A DNA stretch of 64,000 nucleotides from CAILHX01 sp046155285 (GTDB lineage Bacteria > Pseudomonadota > Gammaproteobacteria > Burkholderiales > Methylophilaceae). This document shows, piece by piece, positions 57,728 to 64,000 of the stretch. Below the pieces are notes generated by a model, which was given only the letters and a program-made list of their open reading frames with translations, was not told the DNA's origin and did no database searches. Position 1 is the stretch's first letter; each line of letters opens with the position of its first letter. The translations under genes and the position numbers were made by a program. The stretch is taken from contig JBJXEA010000016.1 in NCBI GenBank assembly GCA_046155285.1, positions 37,880 through 101,879 on the forward strand. The letters are read 5' to 3'.

Positions 57728-58207
57728 CTATTCCTGAATCTCAACCACCGCACCAATAGGAATCCTAGCAAACAATTCCACCACATCCCTATTCCGCATT
57801 CTGATGCAGCCATGCGACTGCGGCTCGCCTATAGGTTCGCTATCCGGCGTACCGTGGATGTAGATGTAACGCTGCATGGAATCACAATCGCCCAGACGGT
57901 TGAAGCCCACTTCACAACCGCAAAGCCAAAGGATGCGCGACAGCATCCAGTCGCGCTGGGGGAATTGTGCACCAAGCTCCGGCGTATAGATTTCACCCGT
58001 GGGGCGACGTCCGATGAAGACTGTATTTTCAGGCTTCCCCGCCCCTATCTTGGCGCGGATAATGTGCTTGCCACGCGGCGTGCAGTTGCTGTTCTTCTTC
58101 TCCCCTGGTCCGTTCAATGCGGTAGAGACGGGGTAAGTCTGCAATTCTGCGCCCGCGTCATCCAACAGGATTAACGTTTGCTTGGAAATGGAAACAACTA
58201 CCCTCAT
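57728..58207 (-). CDS. L,D-transpeptidase (YkuD-type) without signal peptide
   Basis: A 159-residue YkuD-domain protein. The catalytic motif is HGTPDSEP and SHGCIRMRN, with His118, His132 and nucleophile Cys134. Such enzymes attach Braun's lipoprotein or form 3-3 crosslinks in the periplasm. Unusually, this one begins directly with MRVVVSISKQTLILLD and has no signal peptide, so it may be cytosolic, or may reach the periplasm by another route. A cytosolic member could act on recycled murein peptides. It overlaps the VOC gene by 4 bp and abuts the OppB-like gene. Confidence 0.88.
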   Translation of the reverse strand: MRVVVSISKQTLILLDDAGAELQTYPVSTALNGPGEKKNSNCTPRGKHIIRAKIGAGKPENTVFIGRRPTGEIYTPELGAQFPQRDWMLSRILWLCGCEVGFNRLGDCDSMQRYIYIHGTPDSEPIGEPQSHGCIRMRNRDVVELFARIPIGAVVEIQE

Positions 58208-58578
58208 TTGACGGCAGAAAATTCCAGTGCATTCCCGTCCGGATCGCGGCAGAACAATGCGGCACGGCCGGAAAGGCTCATGCTGTAAGGAATGCCCGCC
58301 TTTTCCAATTCAGCACGTACAGGCTCAACATCGTCCACGGAAAAAGCGATGTGGATGTCACGTCCACCATGTTCTGGATGCTGCACCTCGGTGTAAGGGT
58401 TGGGGACGACCATCAGATGCACTTGATTCGCGCCTATGTCGTACCACACACCTTCAAAACTGAAGTTGGGACGATTGGGATTAGGCTGAAAGCCAAGCAG
58501 ACCTTCATAAAAAGCGCGCGACCGTGCCAAGTCGGCGATGATGAGTCCGGTGTGCATCATGCGATTAATCTTGATCAT
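58204..58578 (-). CDS. VOC-family (glyoxalase/bleomycin-resistance fold) protein
   Basis: A 124-residue protein with two beta-alpha-beta-beta-beta modules. The first His (MHTGLIIADLARSRAFYEGLLGF), the second (RDIHIAFSV) and the C-terminal Glu (GNALEFSAV) are in place to bind a metal. The substrate is unknown; glyoxalase-like, dioxygenase-like and resistance proteins all share this fold. It overlaps the L,D-transpeptidase start by 4 bp and is the first gene of that tight unit. Confidence 0.85.
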   Translation of the reverse strand: MIKINRMMHTGLIIADLARSRAFYEGLLGFQPNPNRPNFSFEGVWYDIGANQVHLMVVPNPYTEVQHPEHGGRDIHIAFSVDDVEPVRAELEKAGIPYSMSLSGRAALFCRDPDGNALEFSAVK

Positions 58579-58634
58579 TGATAAAACTCACTTAGTCAAA
58601 TTAAAAGTATTATTTGAATAACAAAAACATTGTA

Positions 58635-59312
58635 TTAGCCACCTGTATGCTGATTACTCAAATACAAAAACCATTGAGGTTCGATTTGCATTAAAAGAGT
58701 TTCATCTTGCTTCAGCGCTACATCATCCAAACTTTTTACCAATCGAAATGAACGGTCAGGTAACGGTACTTTGTTGTGCATCCAAACGCGACCATTTTCT
58801 ATATATGGCCCATCAAAAAAGTAGACGTACCCTTTATCTTTCCAGACCCATGGCCACATATCTTTATCAGCACTATAAATATGCTTAGTACCTGAAGCTG
58901 CAAAATAAAGAGAATTTGCGTGCATTTCTGCTCGCGCCGGACCTTGAGTAGCAGCAAAATATTTAACAAAAATATATCCAAAAAAAACATTTAACTTACT
59001 GTAGGACATAGCATCAAATGACAAGATCGGCTGATGCCTCGCTCTCTGAATAAGCACAGGTCTCATTACTTTTTCGAACTCCGCACGATGCTGATGAAAG
59101 GTGTCAATCAATTCCCGATCAGAAGGTAATGCTCGAAACTCAGCGTGGGACATCCAAGCATCCAAGCAGAGCGAAAAGTATCTAGGTTCTTTACATGCCC
59201 CCTCAGGATCAACATTTCTAACAATCAAGTACAATCCAAGCCAGATAGCTAGCAGTAGCGCAACTATCCGAGTAAACAAAAAAAATCTTGTCCTTATAGA
59301 GTCTCTTATCAT
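58635..59312 (-). CDS. Membrane-anchored protein of unknown function, 225 aa
   Basis: One helix at about residues 13-30 anchors a globular domain of about 190 residues rich in Tyr, Trp and Phe, with a pair of Cys (ACKEP and SLCLD). ATG 59312 is preferred to a TTG at 59384, which would overlap the lipoprotein gene; neither has a clear ribosome-binding site. The gene is AT-richer than its neighbours and uses codons such as AAA, ATA and TTT more often, a hint of recent arrival. It lies between the substrate-binding lipoprotein and the VOC gene. No family is recognised. Confidence 0.6.
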   Translation of the reverse strand: MIRDSIRTRFFLFTRIVALLLAIWLGLYLIVRNVDPEGACKEPRYFSLCLDAWMSHAEFRALPSDRELIDTFHQHRAEFEKVMRPVLIQRARHQPILSFDAMSYSKLNVFFGYIFVKYFAATQGPARAEMHANSLYFAASGTKHIYSADKDMWPWVWKDKGYVYFFDGPYIENGRVWMHNKVPLPDRSFRLVKSLDDVALKQDETLLMQIEPQWFLYLSNQHTGG

Positions 59313-59347
59313 AATTTGGGCAATAATCTTATCAACGTGAATATCTT

Positions 59348-60778
59348 CTAATAATGCTTGGTAACGACCACTAATCCATCCCAATTGCCATCCGTCGCCG
59401 GAGCATATCCTCGAGTGTCAGAACGCACCGCGGCAAACTGGCCTTCGTACCATAGCGGCACGTAGGGCAACAACTCATGCACCCTTACCGTTGCTGATTT
59501 CCAGTCATGCTTATCTAGCAACTGATCCAGCTCGACATCCTGCAAACGTCCACGGTTAGCGCCCGCTGGCGGCATCATCTGACTGTGAAACGCCTTGGCG
59601 TAAATTTCTGGTGTTTTGATACCCACCCAAGTTAAGCCAAACAGTTGAAATTGTCCATGCTTCACGTCATCGAAGAAAGTCCCCCAATCCAAACTACGGA
59701 TTTCCAACTCGATGCCAGCTTCTCGCATCTGCGCCTGCATCACCGTGGCGAGCCGCACTCGTTGCGCATCGGTGGAGGTTTTATACACCAGTTTCAGTGG
59801 CAGTTTGATGCCCGCTTGTTGCAGCAGTTTTTTAGCTAGCTGCGGGTCGTAAGCATAGGGCTGCAATTCAGTATTTCCCGCCCAATGTTCTGGCGGCAAT
59901 ATGGCGGTGGCCAACCGTGTACCGCCAACCATGGCGTGTTTAATCATCGCCTCCCGATTGATAGACAACGCTACGGCACGCCGCACCAGCGGATTTTTCA
60001 GTACAGGGTCTTGCAGATTAAAACCGAGATAGGAGTAATTCGTGCCAGCGTTTTCCAGCACCTTAATGTTAGCCTGCTGTTTAAGATAGCCCACCAACTC
60101 CGGCGGCAAGTCGCCTTGCAGCAAGTCGGCCTCTCCCCGTAGCAGCTTGAGTACGCGCACAGTAGGGTCTTTGACTTCCTCAAGCACAATGGCCTGTGCG
60201 TCGGCGACTCTTTGCAGCTTCAAGTTGCGTTGCCAATCCACAAACTTAAGCGCACCGCTACCAACCGGCTTATGAGAAAAATCGTGCTGTTGGGCTATGA
60301 GCTTGGCAGGCAAAATGCCGATAATCAGCTTGGCGGGAAAGTCTTCATCGGACTGTTTCAGCGTGAAATCCACGATGTCGTTATCCACCGCTTTCACTTC
60401 AAGAATGTTAGAAAACTCCGCTGTATGGGGCGAATCTTTCAACGCCAATAGTGAGGCGTAAGTCTCCGCCACATCAGCCGCCGTCAAGCGGCTGCCATCA
60501 TGAAACTCGCGTCCGGTTTGGCTCAAAGTGAAACGATACCAAGTCGGCGTTTTTACCTGCCAGCTCGCCAAGGCCGGAACCGCGCGGAAATGCGCATCAA
60601 AATCTACCAAGGGCTGATACAGCAGGCGAATCACCCGCTCAGAGGCAGCATCGGTGGCATAGCGCGGGTCTAGGGTGAGCGGCGCTTGGGCAATGGCAAA
60701 GCGGATTTCAGCGTGTGTGGCTGGCTTGGCGCAAGCGCTCAGCAAAACCAACAAAAACATTAGCGACCATCGCAGCAT
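59348..60778 (-). CDS. Peptide-type ABC transporter substrate-binding lipoprotein
   Basis: A 476-residue family 5 extracellular solute-binding protein. A lipobox (LLSACA) follows the start at 60778; longer starts would lie in the repeat upstream. The family 5 segments are present: APLTLDPRYATDAASERVIR, FHDGSRLTAADVAETYASLL, and the C-terminal ELDQLL-type end. AAGGGTG precedes the ATG. It is the natural partner of the OppB- and OppC-like permeases downstream, although a further gene has been placed in between. Ligand unknown; murein peptide is a possibility because of nagZ. Confidence 0.9.
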   Translation of the reverse strand: MLRWSLMFLLVLLSACAKPATHAEIRFAIAQAPLTLDPRYATDAASERVIRLLYQPLVDFDAHFRAVPALASWQVKTPTWYRFTLSQTGREFHDGSRLTAADVAETYASLLALKDSPHTAEFSNILEVKAVDNDIVDFTLKQSDEDFPAKLIIGILPAKLIAQQHDFSHKPVGSGALKFVDWQRNLKLQRVADAQAIVLEEVKDPTVRVLKLLRGEADLLQGDLPPELVGYLKQQANIKVLENAGTNYSYLGFNLQDPVLKNPLVRRAVALSINREAMIKHAMVGGTRLATAILPPEHWAGNTELQPYAYDPQLAKKLLQQAGIKLPLKLVYKTSTDAQRVRLATVMQAQMREAGIELEIRSLDWGTFFDDVKHGQFQLFGLTWVGIKTPEIYAKAFHSQMMPPAGANRGRLQDVELDQLLDKHDWKSATVRVHELLPYVPLWYEGQFAAVRSDTRGYAPATDGNWDGLVVVTKHY

Positions 60779-60797
60779 CCAAAAGCACCCTTCAAGT

Positions 60798-60906
60798 CCC
60801 TTCCCCCTACTAGGGGGAAGGCTAGGATGGGGGTTGAGCATGTCAAATGATGAGAGAAAGCCAACATCGTACCCCCACCCTAGCCCTCCCCCTGAAAAGG
60901 GGAGGG
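60798..60906. repeat. Paired palindromic element, CCTTCCCCC family
   Basis: The left arm (60799-60834) carries its own CCTTCCCCCT/AGGGGGAAGG stem and then GGCTAGGATGGGGGT. The right arm (60871-60906) starts ACCCCCACCCTAGCC, the reverse complement with one mismatch, followed by CCTCCCC/GGGGAGG. It lies between aqpZ (stop at 60919) and the lipoprotein (start 60778). Confidence 0.85.
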
Positions 60907-60918
60907 AAATACACATCA

Positions 60919-61602
60919 TCAATCTTCAGCAATCCAACGATAAATCTTAACCCCAATCACCGCGCCAGCTATCGGCGCCAGCCAGAACAGCCACAACTGC
61001 GCCACTGCCCAATCCCCCACATAGAGCGCTACGCCGGTGCTACGCGCAGGATTGACCGAGGTATTGGTGACAGGAATGCTGATGAGGTGGATCAGCGTCA
61101 GGCACAAACCGATCGCGATTGGCGCAAAACCCGCTGGTGCTCGCTTATCAGTCGCCCCCATGATGACGATGAGAAAAAATGCCGTCATCACTACTTCGCA
61201 AATCAGCGCCGCCTGCATGGAATATCCACCCGGTGAATGTTCGCCAAAACCATTTGAGGCAAAACCACCCGCCACGTTGAAATCGGCATTGCCAGAAGCT
61301 ATCAGAAACAGCACCCCGCCCGCCGCGATGGCTCCCAGTACTTGCGCCACAATGTAAGATGGCAACTGATCTGCCGGAAACCGCCCGCCCGCCCACAAAC
61401 CAATAGACACCGCTGGATTGAGGTGGCATCCCGAAATATGCCCGATGGCATATGCCATGGTGAGCACGGTCAACCCGAACGCCAATGAAACGCCCGCCAA
61501 ACCAATTCCCACGTCAGGAAAACCCGCCGCCAACACCGCACTACCACACCCGCCAAGCACTAACCAAAACGTACCGAAGAACTCCGCTCCCAGTTTTTTC
61601 AT
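60919..61602 (-). CDS. aqpZ: Aquaporin Z
   Basis: A 227-residue water channel with six transmembrane helices. Both NPA motifs are intact: HLNPAVSIGLW and VNPARSTGVAL. MKKLGAEFFGTFWLVLGGCG is the AqpZ N-terminus; AGGAG seven bases upstream fixes the start at 61602. The family exchanges water, and in some cases small solutes, across the inner membrane. It is the first gene in its direction and divergent from greB. Confidence 0.95.
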   Translation of the reverse strand: MKKLGAEFFGTFWLVLGGCGSAVLAAGFPDVGIGLAGVSLAFGLTVLTMAYAIGHISGCHLNPAVSIGLWAGGRFPADQLPSYIVAQVLGAIAAGGVLFLIASGNADFNVAGGFASNGFGEHSPGGYSMQAALICEVVMTAFFLIVIMGATDKRAPAGFAPIAIGLCLTLIHLISIPVTNTSVNPARSTGVALYVGDWAVAQLWLFWLAPIAGAVIGVKIYRWIAED

Positions 61603-61747
61603 GCTGAATCTCCTCAAAGTTTTTGAATGACTTTTGATGCGTGTTGCTGCCTAGAATTGTAGCGTTAAATAATCAGCCGCGCCTGCTACCAAAAGCCATC
61701 TTTCAGAAGCACGCATGCCTATGCTTTACGCTACAATCCGCCGCATT

Positions 61748-62245
61748 ATGGCAGTTAAACCCCCAGACCAAAAAAACTACATCACCCCCGATGGCTACGC
61801 GCGGCTGAAGGCGGAGTTCGACCAGCTGCATAAAGTAGATCGCCCCGGCGTGGTCAGGGATGTCGCATGGGCTGCCTCTAACGGCGACCGCAGTGAGAAC
61901 GCGGATTACATCTACGGTAAGCGGCGCTTGCGGCAGATAGATGCACGCTTGAAGTTCCTCTATCGGCGTATCGACCTGGCGGAAGTGGTGGATGCCAGCA
62001 AGCAGCAGAATCTGGAGAAGGTTTATTTCGGCGCGTGGGTGACGCTGTATGCCATCGCCAAAGATATGGAAATCACTTACCGCATCGTGGGGCAGGACGA
62101 GCTTGATCCGTCATTGGGGCATATCAGTTGGGTTTCCCCCTTGGCCAAGGCCATGCTGGGTAAGGCGGAAGGGGATGTGGTGCGGGTGGTAACGCCAGGC
62201 GGCGAAGAAGAATACGAGATTACTGCAATCCGCTATACGGCTTGA
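61748..62245 (+). CDS. greB: Transcription elongation factor GreB
   Basis: A 165-residue factor that rescues backtracked RNA polymerase. The N-terminal coiled coil carries the acidic tip (NGDRSENADYIYGKRRLRQIDARLKFLYRRI), and the C-terminal domain has GEEEYEITAI. It starts at ATG 61748, matching KNYITPDGYARL as the conserved N-terminus; an ATG at 61715 is in frame but poor. TACAAT 10-15 bases upstream suggests a very short or absent leader. It overlaps the next minus-strand gene by 13 bp. Confidence 0.93.
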   Translation: MAVKPPDQKNYITPDGYARLKAEFDQLHKVDRPGVVRDVAWAASNGDRSENADYIYGKRRLRQIDARLKFLYRRIDLAEVVDASKQQNLEKVYFGAWVTLYAIAKDMEITYRIVGQDELDPSLGHISWVSPLAKAMLGKAEGDVVRVVTPGGEEEYEITAIRYTA

Positions 62246-62565
62246 AACTGCTGGATCTCAATCTTCGGAAACTCGCTATCAGCGCGGCCTTCGAACAAAT
62301 CCACGGTACGCGGGCAGCGCGTGAGTTTGGTCTTGTGTTTTTGCTTGCTGCGCTTTGATGCGGCAAGGTTGACGTAGGGGGTTTCGCTGACGCGGAAGTA
62401 GCCGCTGGTTTCCAGCTTTTCAGCGACGGTCTCGAAAATGCTGCTGGGGTTATCCAGATTCTGCAAGATAAGTAATCCGTGGCGGTCTATATTCAACACC
62501 AGATACACCGCCAGACCGCCGGTCTTCTTGTGTTTGCCCCAGGTTTCGCCTACGTGAATTTGCAT
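62233..62565 (-). CDS. Hypothetical protein, 110 aa
   Basis: A basic, soluble protein (MQIHVGETWGKHKKTGGLAVYLVLNIDRHG...) with no membrane segment. It has a patch of Lys/Arg (KRSKQKHKTK) in the middle. Its 3' end overlaps greB by 13 bp in the convergent direction. A moderately regular beta-type pattern is present. No family is recognised. The overlap and the poor ribosome-binding site leave some doubt that it is expressed. Confidence 0.5.
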   Translation of the reverse strand: MQIHVGETWGKHKKTGGLAVYLVLNIDRHGLLILQNLDNPSSIFETVAEKLETSGYFRVSETPYVNLAASKRSKQKHKTKLTRCPRTVDLFEGRADSEFPKIEIQQFQAV

Positions 62566-62583
62566 GGCGAAAGTTTAGCAGAA

Positions 62584-63426
62584 CTATTTGCCAAAATCTT
62601 CCAATAAATAAGCCGCACCGTCATCCTGCCCTAACGTCTTGGTGAGGAAAGGCATGACAGCCTTAAGAGTGGCGTGTAGCGTCCACGGCGGGTTAATGAT
62701 GAATAAGCCGCTGCCGTGCATACCGAAACCATCCGGTGATAAAGTGGAAATCTGCAGACCAACGTGTAGCCAGTTGGTAATAGGCAAACGCTTAAGCTTT
62801 TCTGGCAGCTCCAGCGACTCTTCTCTTTGCAACATCGGATACCACACGGCATAAGTGCCAGTAGAAAAGCGCTTAAGGGCGTCTTTCAGGGTATTCACCA
62901 CCGTTTTGTAGTCGTCCTTGACCTCATAAGGTGGGTCTATCAGCACTAAGCCGCGCCGTGACGGCGGCGGCAAATAAGCTTTAAGGCCGGCAAAACCATC
63001 GCTGGTTTCGATTTTGGCGTGTTTATCATGTTCGAAATTCTGCATCAGCAATTTGATATCCGCAGGATGCAACTCGAATAGTCGCAAACGGTCGTCAGGA
63101 CGCATCAGTGTTTGCGCGATGAGCGGCGAGCCGGGGTAATGCTGCAAGCCGCCGCTAGGGTTAAACCCCTTCACCAGTTGCACATAATCCTTGAGCGGCG
63201 CTGGCAGATTGCCACTCGCCAAAAGCATGGCGATGCCTTGTTCATATTCCGCATTCTTAGTGGCATGGCTGTGGTCGAGCGCATACAGTCCAGCCCCAGC
63301 ATGCGTATCCACCATGTAGTAAGGCTTGGGTTTCTGGTTTAGGTATTGCAGCAGTTGCACCAGCACGAAATGCTTGAGTACATCGGCGTGATTACCCGCA
63401 TGAAAAGAATGACGGTAGCTAAGCAT
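62584..63426 (-). CDS. rlmJ: 23S rRNA (adenine-2030-N6)-methyltransferase RlmJ
   Basis: A 280-residue SAM-dependent methyltransferase. The N-terminus MLSYRHSFHAGNHADVLKHFVL is diagnostic of RlmJ. The catalytic DPPY motif is present (VLIDPPYEVKDDY). Length is standard. It is transcribed away from the cold-shock gene; the cspA terminator lies just upstream. Confidence 0.95.
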   Translation of the reverse strand: MLSYRHSFHAGNHADVLKHFVLVQLLQYLNQKPKPYYMVDTHAGAGLYALDHSHATKNAEYEQGIAMLLASGNLPAPLKDYVQLVKGFNPSGGLQHYPGSPLIAQTLMRPDDRLRLFELHPADIKLLMQNFEHDKHAKIETSDGFAGLKAYLPPPSRRGLVLIDPPYEVKDDYKTVVNTLKDALKRFSTGTYAVWYPMLQREESLELPEKLKRLPITNWLHVGLQISTLSPDGFGMHGSGLFIINPPWTLHATLKAVMPFLTKTLGQDDGAAYLLEDFGK

Positions 63427-63444
63427 GAGAAATCATAGGCGTAA

Positions 63445-63470
63445 AAAAACCTCGGCGAACCGAGGTTTTT
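63445..63470 (-). terminator. Rho-independent terminator of the cold-shock gene
   Basis: An 11-bp stem AAAAACCTCGG/CCGAGGTTTTT with a CGAA tetraloop. The T-run follows on the minus strand. It lies 17 bases after the cspA-like stop. Confidence 0.93.
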
Positions 63471-63486
63471 ACAACTGTTCCGAATA

Positions 63487-63690
63487 TTATTCAGGAACGA
63501 TGTTTGCAGCTTGCTTGCCCTTAGGGCCAGTAGCCTCTTCAAAAGTTACGCGTTGATTTTCGCGCAAGGTCTTGAAGCCGTCAGCCTTGATTGCAGAGAA
63601 GTGTGCAAAAAGGTCTTCACCGCCACCGTCAGGTGTAATGAAACCGAAACCTTTTGCATCATTGAACCATTTTACGATACCTGTTGCCAT
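63487..63690 (-). CDS. Cold-shock domain protein
   Basis: A 67-residue OB-fold RNA/DNA chaperone. RNP1 (KGFGFITPD) and RNP2 (DLFAHFSAI) are both intact, and the Trp-Phe of GIVKWFND is present. These proteins melt structured mRNA at low temperature. The upstream region probably yields an untranslated leader of about 110 bases, as in cold-inducible csp genes. The paralogue (CspA, C or E) cannot be told from sequence alone. Confidence 0.95.
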   Translation of the reverse strand: MATGIVKWFNDAKGFGFITPDGGGEDLFAHFSAIKADGFKTLRENQRVTFEEATGPKGKQAANIVPE

Positions 63691-63807
63691 GCTATTTTCC
63701 TTAAACTAATTAATCAAAATATCTATATGAAATCAAGGGAAATCCTGGCAAAACGTTGTACAACAACTGATACCGAAAATCTGAAACTTGACCCTACAGA
63801 TTGGCGC

Positions 63808-63835
63808 ATCATACATAACAATCTATGTAATGCAA
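63808..63835 (-). promoter_or_regulatory. Probable cspA-like promoter
   Basis: On the minus strand TTGCAT (63835-63830) and TATGAT (63813-63808) are 16 bases apart. The start would be near 63801, giving a leader of about 110 bases before the ATG. Long leaders are typical of cold-shock genes. Confidence 0.45.
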
Positions 63836-63874
63836 ACAATTAGTTGCATTATTTCAAAAACATTTTATTCAATA

Positions 63875-64000
63875 TGACCTTGCCCCCGAATTTCGGATAC
63901 CGAGATAGCTGAGATAATAAGCTATGGAGGTAGTAAACAATGTTCAAGATACCGAGGCAAAGTTATACGGGTGAATTTAAGCGCGAAGCGGTCAAGATGG
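63875..64000 (+). mobile_element. Left end of an IS3-like insertion sequence, cut by the window edge
   Basis: TGACCTTGCCCCCGAAT at 63875 is a plausible left terminal repeat (TG start, IS3 style). The transposase gene begins 65 bases later. The right end, the second reading frame and any target duplication are outside the window. Confidence 0.55.
63940..64000 (+). CDS. IS3-family transposase orfA, start only
   Basis: The first 20 codons read MFKIPRQSYTGEFKREAVKM, the helix-turn-helix start of IS3-type OrfA proteins (YxxEFKREAV). GGAGG with good spacing precedes the ATG. The frame is open at the window's last base. The element is identified by this N-terminal signature only, so the group within IS3 is unknown. 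Confidence 0.75.
   Translation, partial: MFKIPRQSYTGEFKREAVKM

Overview
The window looks like a chromosomal segment of a methylotrophic betaproteobacterium, probably of the Methylophilaceae or a close Nitrosomonadales relative. Three things point there: a full N-methylglutamate route for methylamine oxidation, an Fae-family protein, and the fliF-to-fliR gene order next to ftsK, lolA, rarA and serS. I assign no species. Base composition appears moderate (by eye, not measured). Most genes are on the minus strand.

1-5.5 kb: the end of an ABC-F ATPase gene, a small zinc-ribbon protein, and an apparent operon of three small membrane proteins with an APC-superfamily permease and two further membrane proteins. 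5.5-15.1 kb: one long minus-strand operon, mgdABCD-gmaS-mgsABC, encoding N-methylglutamate dehydrogenase, gamma-glutamylmethylamide synthetase and N-methylglutamate synthase. Together these convert methylamine to ammonium (recycled as glutamate) and a C1 unit. 15.3-19.3 kb: a single-subunit molybdopterin oxidoreductase, an Fae homologue whose expected catalytic His is not conserved, a divergent XRE-cupin regulator and an acetyltransferase. A repeated box in the divergent promoter region has a related copy upstream of mgdA.

19.5-26.7 kb: a CBS protein, tRNA-Ser(CGA), mltF, a potassium channel, serS, rarA and a glycosyltransferase. 27.2-33 kb: a two-partner secretion locus (TpsB, TpsA, secreted FecR-domain protein) on the plus strand. 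It splits the otherwise conserved ftsK-lolA-rarA-serS group. 33-40.6 kb: lolA, a DUF559 nuclease pseudogene, ftsK, trxB, an Smr protein, ispF, ispD and a PAS-GGDEF diguanylate cyclase. 40.6-42 kb: an Amt ammonium channel with a sigma-54-type promoter. 42-53.1 kb: fliF-G-H-I-J-K-L-M-N-O-P-Q-R. 53.2-64 kb: a Bax-inhibitor-1 family protein, an uncharacterised 260-residue protein, nagZ in a cluster with two peptide permeases, an L,D-transpeptidase and a substrate-binding lipoprotein, then aqpZ, greB, rlmJ, a cold-shock protein and the left end of an IS3-like element.

A recurrent feature is several families of paired palindromic repeats, 60-180 bp each, in intergenic gaps. Many end within a few bases of a stop codon, or overlap it. 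The most interesting leads are the small-protein/permease operon, the Fae-like/molybdoenzyme/XRE-cupin module, the stop-codon-docking repeats with an embedded DUF559 relic, and the secretion locus whose exoprotein and FecR partner share a Lys/Asp-rich tail with a near-terminal Cys.
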